Shown here: in pieces, positions 1 through 6,943 of the stretch | Layout of the letters: every line of letters begins with the position of its first letter | How positions within the stretch are numbered: the first letter of the stretch is position 1 | Source of the DNA: Fidelibacterota bacterium | Lineage (GTDB): Bacteria > Fidelibacterota > Marinisomatia > Marinisomatales > UBA8229 | Assembly (NCBI GenBank): GCA_003535775.1 | Contig: DPYO01000244.1 | Coordinates: forward strand, 1,437-11,121 | Direction: 5' to 3' | Length of the DNA: 9,685 bases | Notes under the pieces: generated by a model | What the model saw: only the letters and a program-made list of their open reading frames with translations | The model's database searches: none | What the model was told of the DNA's origin: nothing | Program-made: the position numbers and the translations under genes

Positions 1-1
1 T

Positions 2-400
2 GGTATCGTCAGTCAGTCAACACAAACCATTGAAAATGTTCAAACAATTATAAATATCATAATGACAAAAGCCTTTGATTTGCGGTTTGTGAATACAATT
101 TGTTTCCCAACCAAGAGGAATCAACAACAACTTAAGGATCTCTCTGAGAAATGTGATGTAATGTTGATCATTGGTTCATTCACCAGTGCAAATTCCAAGC
201 GTCTCCACCAGTTAGCACTGGAACGGAATAAAAAATCTTATCAGGTAACTTGTGCGAATGATATAGAGTCAGAGTGGTTTAACAATGCTGAAACAGTGGG
301 AATTACTGCCGGTGCATCTACCCCGGACAGTATCATTCAGGAAGTGGTCCGGTATTGTGAAACTCTAACTAATATTCAAAATGAGGAGAGTCATGTCTAA
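2..400 (+). CDS. ispH: 4-hydroxy-3-methylbut-2-enyl diphosphate reductase, C-terminal part (5' end outside window)
   Basis: This is the C-terminal portion of IspH (LytB), the iron-sulfur enzyme that performs the last step of the MEP pathway, reducing HMBPP to IPP and DMAPP in the cytoplasm. The reading frame is open from base 2, so the gene starts upstream; the first ATG in view (position 62) is internal. Visible family landmarks are VSQSTQT near the left edge, the NTIC motif carrying the third conserved cluster cysteine, a GSFTSANSKRL segment equivalent to the family's G-S-x-x-S-x-N-S-x-R-L substrate-binding stretch, and the C-terminal TAGASTPDSII motif. About 132 residues are present, roughly the last 40-45% of a normal IspH. 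The stop overlaps the start of pdxS by 8 bases, so the two are probably co-translated. No frame problem is seen. The family call is secure; only the N-terminus is missing. Confidence 0.95.
   Translation, partial: GIVSQSTQTIENVQTIINIIMTKAFDLRFVNTICFPTKRNQQQLKDLSEKCDVMLIIGSFTSANSKRLHQLALERNKKSYQVTCANDIESEWFNNAETVGITAGASTPDSIIQEVVRYCETLTNIQNEESHV
383..389 (+). promoter_or_regulatory. Ribosome binding site that fixes the pdxS start
   Basis: The purine-rich GAGGAGA lies inside the 3' end of ispH, just before the ATG at 393. The alternative in-frame ATG at 381 is part of this same purine run and has no Shine-Dalgarno sequence upstream of it. The site therefore decides in favour of 393, which also gives the family's usual N-terminus and length. 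Confidence 0.7.
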
Positions 401-1274
401 AGGAACCTATGAAGTCAAAGTTGGGCTAGCTGAAATGCTGAAAGGTGGGGTTATAATGGATGTAACTTCGGTTGAACAGGCAAAGATCGCCGAAGGGGCA
501 GGTGCCTGTGCCGTTATGGCCTTGGAACGAATTCCTGCTGATATTCGTGAAGATGGTGGTGTTGCCAGGATGAGTGATCCAAGCATAATTCGCGAAATTC
601 AGAAAGCGGTTTCAATACCGGTTATGGCCAAATGCCGAATCGGCCATTTCGCCGAGGCCCAAGTTCTGGAATCCTTGGAGGTTGATTTCATAGATGAAAG
701 TGAGGTGCTTACTCCTGCAGATGAGAAGAACCATATTTGGAAACACGATTTCAAAATCCCATTTGTATGCGGTGCCCGGGATATTGGAGAAGCTTTACGT
801 CGTATAGCAGAAGGGGCAGCTTTGATCCGAACCAAGGGGGAGGCTGGAAGCGGAAATATTGTGGAAGCGGTTCGCCACATGAGAACTATAAACAGACAGA
901 TAAGTAGACTAAAAGAATGTGATGAAGTGGAATTGGTTTCGGAAGCTAAAGATTTAGGTGCTCCTCTTTCTTTGGTTCAACAAGTGTCTAAACTAGGGAA
1001 ACTTCCTGTTCCTAATTTTGCTGCCGGAGGTATTGCAACTCCAGCTGATGCTTCCCTCATGATGCAATTGGGTGCGGAATCCCTTTTTGTTGGTTCAGGT
1101 ATATTCAAGAGCGAAGATCCTGATTTGCGAGCCAGGGCAATTGTTGTTGCAACAACACATTATAAGATTGCAGAAAAAGTAGCGGATGCTTCAGACGGAT
1201 TGAAAAAAGCTATGAAAGGATTGGATATATCTGAGATTCCGGATGAGGAAAAACTTCAAGAACGAGGCTGGTAA
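393..1274 (+). CDS. pdxS: Pyridoxal 5'-phosphate synthase, synthase subunit PdxS
   Basis: PdxS (Pdx1) is the (beta/alpha)8-barrel subunit that condenses ribose 5-phosphate (or ribulose 5-phosphate), glyceraldehyde 3-phosphate and ammonia into PLP. The product has 293 residues, the normal family length, when started at 393. The conserved Asp is in IMDV (D23). The lysine that forms the sugar imine is in MAKCRIGH (K80, equivalent to K81 of the Bacillus enzyme). The second lysine is in the RTKGEAGSG phosphate loop (K148, equivalent to K149). The FAAGGIATPADA and FVGSGIFKS segments near the C-terminus match the phosphate-binding strands. An in-frame ATG at 381 is possible but has no ribosome binding site. 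The stop codon and the pdxT start share one base (TAATG), so the synthase and its glutaminase are translationally coupled. All catalytic residues are present, so the gene looks functional. Confidence 0.97.
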   Translation: MSKGTYEVKVGLAEMLKGGVIMDVTSVEQAKIAEGAGACAVMALERIPADIREDGGVARMSDPSIIREIQKAVSIPVMAKCRIGHFAEAQVLESLEVDFIDESEVLTPADEKNHIWKHDFKIPFVCGARDIGEALRRIAEGAALIRTKGEAGSGNIVEAVRHMRTINRQISRLKECDEVELVSEAKDLGAPLSLVQQVSKLGKLPVPNFAAGGIATPADASLMMQLGAESLFVGSGIFKSEDPDLRARAIVVATTHYKIAEKVADASDGLKKAMKGLDISEIPDEEKLQERGW

Positions 1275-1879
1275 TGCGCATCGGCGTCCTTGAGCTTCAG
1301 GGCGACTTCGAAAAACATCATCAAATCCTGCAAACTTTGGGGATGGACTCGGTTGCGGTTCGGGGTCCTTCTGATTTGGATGAGCTGGAAGGATTGGTTA
1401 TACCTGGAGGGGAGTCAACAACTATATCTCTGCTCATAGATCGAAATAAACTGAGAGAGCCGTTGAAAGCCTTTTCCGATGTACATCCAGTTTTGGGTAC
1501 CTGTGCCGGATTGATTCTTATGGCCCGAAAAGTCTCAGATTCCAGGGTCAACCCTTTGGGCATACTGGATGTGGTGGTATGCCGTAATGCTTATGGGCGC
1601 CAAATTCATTCTACTACTGAGGAAGTAAAATTTTTCGAAGATAAAAATTCTTTTTATGGTCGCGCTACCATGATACGAGCCCCTCAAATCGAAAGTACTG
1701 GACGGAATATAGAAGTGTTGGGTTCTTTGAATGGACATCCTGTGGCAATCCGGGAAAACCATCATGTCGGATTGATCTTCCACCCGGAATTGGATGGAAT
1801 TACTATTTTTCACGAATTGGCATTTCAGAGGGTAAAACAATCTCAACATGAGAGAAAAAGCCAGACGTATGTCACTTAA
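1274..1879 (+). CDS. pdxT: Pyridoxal 5'-phosphate synthase, glutaminase subunit PdxT
   Basis: PdxT (Pdx2) is the class I glutamine amidotransferase that hydrolyses glutamine and channels ammonia to PdxS in the 12+12 PLP synthase complex. The product has 201 residues. The family signature GGEST is at about residues 45-49. The nucleophilic cysteine is in GTCAGL (C77), and the other triad members are in FHPEL (H170 and E172). The RNAYGRQ segment characteristic of PdxT follows at about 104-110. The start overlaps the pdxS stop by one base. The C-terminus, beyond the last family helix, is a polar tail (about residues 186-201) that runs into the beginning of dxs. No odd residues are seen in the catalytic core. 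Confidence 0.96.
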   Translation: MRIGVLELQGDFEKHHQILQTLGMDSVAVRGPSDLDELEGLVIPGGESTTISLLIDRNKLREPLKAFSDVHPVLGTCAGLILMARKVSDSRVNPLGILDVVVCRNAYGRQIHSTTEEVKFFEDKNSFYGRATMIRAPQIESTGRNIEVLGSLNGHPVAIRENHHVGLIFHPELDGITIFHELAFQRVKQSQHERKSQTYVT

Positions 1880-3803
1880 ATATTTACCAAAAATTAAGGA
1901 TCCATCGGATTTAAAAAAAATTTCCAAAGATGAATTACATGAACTGTGCACAGAATTACGAAAATATATTATTGATGTAATTACCGATATAGGTGGCCAT
2001 TTGGCTCCAACTCTTGGGGTAGTGGAATTAACCGTAGCACTACATTACATTTTTAATGCCCCGGAAGATAAAATCATTTGGGACGTAGGTCATCAAGGAT
2101 ATGCACATAAACTGTTGACCGGTCGGTTCGATCGTTTCCCAACAATTCGAAAACACAATGGATTAAGTGGATTTTTAAAGCGCACTGAGAGTGAGTACGA
2201 CGTGTTTGGCGCTGGACATGCTTCCACCTCAATCTCGGCTGCTTTGGGTGTAGCCAAGGCCCGTGACTTGCAAGGGAAAACACATAGAGTTATCGCAGTA
2301 ATTGGCGATGGTGCGATGACTGGGGGACTTTCTTTTGAGGGAATTAATAATGCGGGACATCAAGACACCCAAATATTGGTAATTTTGAATGATAACGAAA
2401 TGTCTATCAGTCCCAATGTGGGTGCTATATCCACTTATTTTACTCGACTGATCTCTAATCCATTATATAATCGAATTCGGAATGAGATTTGGAATCTATC
2501 AGGAAAACTTCCGGTAGCAAAGAAAATTACGCGAATATTTTTAAAAAAGATTGAAGAAAGCTTGAAAAGTCTCGTCGTCCCTGGAATTCTTTTTGATGAA
2601 TTAGGTTTCCGATATTTTGGTCCAATCAACGGACATGATTTAACTGAAGTTCTTCATACGTTAGAAAATATAAAAGATATTCAAAAACCTGTTTTACTTC
2701 ATGTCCTTACCAAAAAAGGAAAAGGAATGGTTTCCATGAATCAAGCAACACGTGAATATCATGATGATGCAGTCAAGTTTCATGCGGTAAAACCTAACGG
2801 AAGAGGATCGGATAAAGTTGAGCTAACTCCAGAAAACAAGAGTTTTTCTGCTCCCTCATTTCAATCGGTTTTTGGGTCTCTAGCCTGTGAAATCTCCCGC
2901 AATCGAACTGACACAGTCTGTATTACTGCAGCAATGCGGGAAGGAACTGGTCTTGTTCCATTCGCAAATGAATTTCCTGACCGGTTTTTCGATGTTGGAA
3001 TTGCGGAAGGACATGCTGTCACCTTTTCCGGTGGTCTTGCTACGCAAGGAATTCGTCCGATTATAGCGATTTATTCAACATTTCTGCAGAGAGCTTTTGA
3101 TCACTTGGTTCATGATATTGCCATTCAGCACCTTCCAGTAATATTTTGTTTGGATCGCGCTGGAATCGCTGGTGAGGATGGTCCCACTCATCATGGTGCA
3201 TTGGATATTGCTTACCTACGGTGTGTTCAAGATCTCATTGTCACTGCTCCAAAAAATGGTGATGAGTTTCGCCACTTGTTGTACACAGGTCTCAATCAGA
3301 CAGAGTACCCATTCACTATTCGATATCCAAAATCTAGTTCAATTCAATTTGAAGAATCAGGACAAACAGAGCTGCTTCCGATTGGATCCTGGGAAGTATT
3401 AAAAACAGGTGCGGATATTGTTCTGCTTTGCGTTGGACCTGTGGTTTTTAATGCTCTAGAATCGAGCAAAAAAATGGAGCAAAAGGGTATCGATTGTGAA
3501 GTGGTGAATTGTAGGTTTATTACGCCGATGGATAATAGCTATCTTCAAAATATATTGGAAAAATTTAAATATGTAATTACAATTGAAGAAGGTGTAATTG
3601 CTGGAGGATTTGGAGATGGAGTAGCCTCCTGGTTAATGGAACGCGGTTTTGACGGAAAATTAAAAAGATTAGGTTTACCAGATAAATTTGTAGAACATGG
3701 CACCCGGGATCAACTATTGCAATTGCTTGGTTTGGACAGAAAAGGAATTACAACCGCTATTCAGAAATTGATACCAGAGACTGCCCCTGTCTTAAACGTT
3801 TGA
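1869..3803 (+). CDS. dxs: 1-deoxy-D-xylulose-5-phosphate synthase
   Basis: DXS is the thiamine-diphosphate enzyme that condenses pyruvate and glyceraldehyde 3-phosphate to DXP, the first step of the MEP pathway. From the ATG at 1869 it has 644 residues, close to the family norm. The TPP-binding GDGAMTGG motif begins at about residue 146, with NDN at about 174. The catalytic glutamate is in DVGIAEGH (E380, matching E370 of E. coli). DRAGIAGEDGPTHHG marks the pyrimidine-domain loop, and a transketolase C-terminal domain follows with IEEGVIAGGFG. An in-frame ATG at 1848 would add seven residues. Neither start has a well-spaced ribosome binding site, and I prefer 1869 because MSLKYLPKI resembles the usual N-terminus. 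It overlaps pdxT by 11 bp (32 bp from 1848), so translation probably depends on ribosomes finishing pdxT. The family call is certain; the exact start is not. Confidence 0.95.
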   Translation: MSLKYLPKIKDPSDLKKISKDELHELCTELRKYIIDVITDIGGHLAPTLGVVELTVALHYIFNAPEDKIIWDVGHQGYAHKLLTGRFDRFPTIRKHNGLSGFLKRTESEYDVFGAGHASTSISAALGVAKARDLQGKTHRVIAVIGDGAMTGGLSFEGINNAGHQDTQILVILNDNEMSISPNVGAISTYFTRLISNPLYNRIRNEIWNLSGKLPVAKKITRIFLKKIEESLKSLVVPGILFDELGFRYFGPINGHDLTEVLHTLENIKDIQKPVLLHVLTKKGKGMVSMNQATREYHDDAVKFHAVKPNGRGSDKVELTPENKSFSAPSFQSVFGSLACEISRNRTDTVCITAAMREGTGLVPFANEFPDRFFDVGIAEGHAVTFSGGLATQGIRPIIAIYSTFLQRAFDHLVHDIAIQHLPVIFCLDRAGIAGEDGPTHHGALDIAYLRCVQDLIVTAPKNGDEFRHLLYTGLNQTEYPFTIRYPKSSSIQFEESGQTELLPIGSWEVLKTGADIVLLCVGPVVFNALESSKKMEQKGIDCEVVNCRFITPMDNSYLQNILEKFKYVITIEEGVIAGGFGDGVASWLMERGFDGKLKRLGLPDKFVEHGTRDQLLQLLGLDRKGITTAIQKLIPETAPVLNV

Positions 3804-3806
3804 GAA

Positions 3807-5088
3807 ATGAACGCCCCCATTTTAGCTGTTTTAGGCTTAGCCTGTTTTGCTATAGGTTACCGTTTTTATTCTTCTTTTATTGAGAGGAAAATATTTTCTA
3901 TAAGCGAGTATCAGAATAAAACTCCAGCAGAGGAATTTGAAGATGGCTTAGATTTTGTTCCCACTAGGAAACATATTTTATTCGGCCATCATTTTACTTC
4001 CATAGCCGGAGCTGCTCCTATTATAGGTCCTTGTATTGCTGCTTTCTGGGGTTGGCTACCTGCCTTATTATGGGTCATTTTAGGTACCATCTTTATGGGA
4101 GCTGTACACGATTTTGGAGCATTGGTAATCAGCATTAGGGAAAAAGGACGTACAATTGCTGATATTCCTAGGGTTATTTATCGCTAATCCAGTTGTAGAG
4201 GCTCCAATTATTAGACTTAGTGGAGGGGGAGCTCCTCCTATTTTTCCATTTCTCTTTGTGACTATTGCCTGTGGAGCCATCAGCGGATTCCATGGTTTAG
4301 TCGCGTCCGGAACGACATCTAAACAAATCAGTTCCATAGACCATGCACGATTTATCGGCTACGGAGGGATGCTAGGAGAAGGAAGTTTAGCCTTGGCTTC
4401 CACATTAGCTGCTGTTGCGGGGATGGGTCTTATAACTGCATGTAATCTGCCTTCTGTTGGGATGGTAGAAAATCTTTCTGGGCAGTGTATTATGATTCGT
4501 GGGCACATGCTACCACCAATAAAGCCACTGCTTTTGTTCTTGGAGGTGGTGCTTTGATAGAGGCTATCGGGGTACCTGGTCCTCTCAATGACAGTATTGG
4601 TTATCTCCTTTGCAGCTACCACACTGGATACAGCCACAAGGATTCAAAGGTTTATTATTGCGGAAATTGGGACAACGATATCCATAAGACTTTTACAAAA
4701 TCGCTATATTGCAACAATTTTAGCATTGTTTCCGTCCTTGATTTTGACGATGTGGAATGTACAAAATACAAGAACAGGAGAATTTACCCAGGCAGGATGG
4801 GCTTTGTGGCCTATTTTTGGTGCAAGCAATCAGATGCTGGCTGCTTTGACACTTATGATTTTAAGCCTTTATTTTTTTCTCAGAAAAAAACCGGTTCTTC
4901 CATTGGTATTACCTTTTTTGTTTATTACTGTTATTACATTGACTGCCTTGATTTTAAAAATTCAGGAATTTTGGGGAACTAACAGACCTCTTGCCATCAT
5001 AAGTATAATTCTTTTTGTATTTGTTTTATGGATGCTGGCAGAAGGATGTGTCGCTTTTAAGAAGGGTAAAAGACACCAAAATTTCTGA
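3807..5088 (+). pseudogene. cstA: CstA-family carbon starvation / peptide or pyruvate transporter, internally deleted and frameshifted
   Basis: CstA proteins are inner-membrane transporters for peptides or pyruvate. Homology spans the whole region but needs three frame changes. Segment 1 (from ATG 3807 to about 4165) has the family N-terminus, with GLDFVPTRKHILFGHHF, AGAAPIIGP, WGWLPALLWV and GAVHDFGA. Segment 2 (about 4165-4470, shifted frame) starts at LGLFIANP and contains FLFVTIACGAISGFHG, SGTTSKQ and ARFIGYGGMLGEG. Segment 3 (about 4450-4585) reads FWAVYYDSWAHATTN and IEAIGVPGPL. Segment 4 (about 4582-5088) reads VISFAATTLDTATRIQR, GWALWPIFGASNQ and the last hydrophobic helices. Between GRTIADI and LGLFIANP a block that I estimate from memory of the family at 110-150 residues is absent, removing several membrane helices. 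The start lies 3 bp after dxs, so it is in the operon. Single-base errors could explain the two small shifts but not the missing block, so a decaying gene is the likeliest reading. Confidence 0.88.
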
Positions 5089-5238
5089 AATAAAGTGCTG
5101 AAATATTTTTAACAGATGCGAAAAATGCTAATAGTTAACGGACAGGTGTTCTTATCTAAGGACTTTGCACTAATTTTTATTTAAGGGTAATTTAAGCGTT
5201 ACATTTTTTTAAATACTGAAAAAAATTGGAATAATGAT
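5089..5238 (+). promoter_or_regulatory. AT-rich intergenic gap, probable promoter region of the mutase gene
   Basis: This is the only sizeable gap in the window and separates the broken cstA from the mutase gene, so a new transcript probably begins here. A weak candidate pair is TTGCAC (5165-5170) and TAATTT (5188-5193) with 17 bp between. Each box matches the sigma-70 consensus at only about three of six positions. I see no convincing terminator hairpin, riboswitch-like fold or cobalamin-box sequence by eye. The call rests mainly on position. Confidence 0.25.
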
Positions 5239-6897
5239 ATGAATAGAAAATTAGATTCATTCAAAATAAAGAAAAATAAATGGCAAAAGTCGGTAGAGTC
5301 TTCTTCCACCAGAGATTATAATTTTGATACTCTGAGCGGAGAACCGTTGGATATACTTTATTATCCAAGTCATCTTGATGAAAAGTACATCAAACAGTTG
5401 GGATTCCCAGGAGAGTACCCTTATACACGTGGGATTCATTCAAACCTTTATCGTGGTAGGCTGTGGACAATGAGGCAGTTTTCCGGTTTTGGAACCCCAC
5501 AGAAAACGAATGAACGATTCCATTTTTTATTAAACCAGGGCCAGACCGGGTTATCCGTTGCGTACGATATGCCGACGCTTATGGGTTATGATCCTGATCA
5601 TCCCATTTCAGCAGGTGAAGTTGGTAAGTGCGGTGTAAATGTTGCATCCCTGAGAGATATGAAAATCCTGTTCGACGGAATTGATCTTGGTAAGATTTCA
5701 GTATCTCAAACTATCAACGGTCCTGCTGTCATTCTATTGGCATTTTATATTGCTTTAGCAGAGAAACAAAAGGTACCATTGAATCAACTAACTGGTACAT
5801 TGCAGAATGATATTTTGAAAGAATTTATTGCCCAAAAGGAATGGATTTTCCCACCGGAGCCATCAATGAGAATCATAACAGATATGATGGGATTCTGTAC
5901 AAAAAATATGCCTAAATTTAATACGATTTCTATCAGTGGATATCATATCCGGGAAGCGGGATCAACGGCTGCACAGGAGCTTGCTTTCACCTTGGCTGAT
6001 GGCTTTACCTATGTCGAATATGCTGTGAAGGCGGGAATGGATATAGATTCTTTTGCGCCACGTCTTTCGTTTTTCTTTAACTCCCATCTTGATTTTTTTG
6101 AAGAGATTGCTAAATTCCGTGCCGCACGCCGAATCTGGGCAAAACGAATGAAGGACAAATATAACGCAAAAAATCCACGTTCATGGAAGCTTCGATTTCA
6201 TACTCAGACTGCTGGATGTTCTCTTACTGCCCAGCAACCAGAGATAAACATTGCTCGAACAGCATTTCAGGCTCTGGCGGGTGTGTTGGGCGGGACCCAA
6301 TCTTTGCACACAAATGCTATGGATGAAACGCTTGCATTGCCTTCTGAAAAATCTGCTGAGATTGCACTTCGCACACAACAGTTAATAGCTTATGAAACAG
6401 GTGTGCCAAACGTGGTAGATCCCTTAGGTGGTGGATGGTTTATTGAGTCACTAACAGATAGGATGGAAGTATCTGCAGAAAAGTATTTTTTACAGATTGA
6501 TGAATTAGGTGGTGTCATTCCCGCTATAGAACAAGGGTTTTTTCAAGGGGAGATTGCGAAAGCTGCTTCTGAATATCAAGAAAAAGTGGATCAGAAACGG
6601 CGAATAGTAGTAGGTGTTAATGAATTTGTTAAGAAAGGTGAAAAGATTGAAATACCAATCTTGAAACTTGGGAAGGAATCTGAAGTAAATCAGACTAAAG
6701 CGATTGAGGAATTACGGAAGAAAAGAAATAATCAAAAAGTGAATGATGCTTTGGAAGATATTCGAGATGCTTGCTCCAGTGATCGGAATATAATGGAACC
6801 AATTATCCACGCAGCCAAAGCATATACCACATTAGGAGAGATTGTTCAAGAAATGAAAGATGTATTCGGAGAATGGCAGGAAACTACCGTAATATAA
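5239..6897 (+). CDS. Adenosylcobalamin-dependent acyl-CoA mutase, large subunit (methylmalonyl-CoA mutase family, isobutyryl-CoA mutase-like)
   Basis: This is the substrate-binding TIM-barrel subunit of a B12-dependent carbon-skeleton mutase that interconverts branched and linear acyl-CoAs by a radical mechanism. At 552 residues it is the stand-alone type (compare IcmA, 566) and has no C-terminal B12 domain; no DxHxxG motif is present. Family landmarks are YPYTRGIH (60-67), RLWTMRQ (74-80), TLQNDILKE (187-195, Q189 equivalent to Q197 of Propionibacterium MCM), PPEPSMR (205-211), SISGYHIREAG (231-241, Y235 and H236 equivalent to Y243 and H244), FHTQTAG (320-326) and GGTQSLHTNAMDE (351-363). 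The specificity residues differ from MCM. The Tyr89 position is F81 in RQFSGF, and the Arg207 position is Q199 in IAQKEW. Phe/Gln is the isobutyryl-CoA mutase pattern, so conversion of isobutyryl-CoA to n-butyryl-CoA is the better prediction. The ribosome binding site is poor (GGA near 5228). Neither the small subunit nor a MeaB-type chaperone is within the window. Confidence 0.9.
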   Translation: MNRKLDSFKIKKNKWQKSVESSSTRDYNFDTLSGEPLDILYYPSHLDEKYIKQLGFPGEYPYTRGIHSNLYRGRLWTMRQFSGFGTPQKTNERFHFLLNQGQTGLSVAYDMPTLMGYDPDHPISAGEVGKCGVNVASLRDMKILFDGIDLGKISVSQTINGPAVILLAFYIALAEKQKVPLNQLTGTLQNDILKEFIAQKEWIFPPEPSMRIITDMMGFCTKNMPKFNTISISGYHIREAGSTAAQELAFTLADGFTYVEYAVKAGMDIDSFAPRLSFFFNSHLDFFEEIAKFRAARRIWAKRMKDKYNAKNPRSWKLRFHTQTAGCSLTAQQPEINIARTAFQALAGVLGGTQSLHTNAMDETLALPSEKSAEIALRTQQLIAYETGVPNVVDPLGGGWFIESLTDRMEVSAEKYFLQIDELGGVIPAIEQGFFQGEIAKAASEYQEKVDQKRRIVVGVNEFVKKGEKIEIPILKLGKESEVNQTKAIEELRKKRNNQKVNDALEDIRDACSSDRNIMEPIIHAAKAYTTLGEIVQEMKDVFGEWQETTVI

Positions 6898-6943
6898 TCA
6901 TTATGTTGATGAATAGCACTTTAGTTAATAAGGAGTATGCATT

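Noticed and set aside
599..880. Minus-strand open frames opposite pdxS, pdxT, dxs, the mutase and tilS
   Set aside because: Each lies antisense to a gene with full motif support, shows no recognisable protein features and has no ribosome binding site context worth noting.
4156..4557. Separate small membrane-protein genes in the cstA region (4156-4557, 4485-4982, 4588-5088)
   Set aside because: Their conserved parts are consecutive pieces of one CstA protein in alternating frames, and the remaining parts (for example after 4590 in the 4485 frame) have no CstA-like or membrane character. They are fragments of one broken gene.
4446..4592. Programmed ribosomal frameshifting in cstA
   Set aside because: No slippery heptamer followed by a clear pseudoknot or stem is visible, the two shifts go in opposite directions, and a large block of the protein is missing anyway.
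5089..5238. Cobalamin riboswitch or terminator before the mutase gene
   Set aside because: The gap is only 150 bp and AT-rich. I could find neither a B12-box-like sequence nor a GC-rich stem followed by a T run.
5239..6897. Ordinary methylmalonyl-CoA mutase large subunit
   Set aside because: The family is right, but the two residues that bind the methylmalonyl carboxylate (Tyr and Arg) are Phe81 and Gln199 here, so the specific name is not supported.
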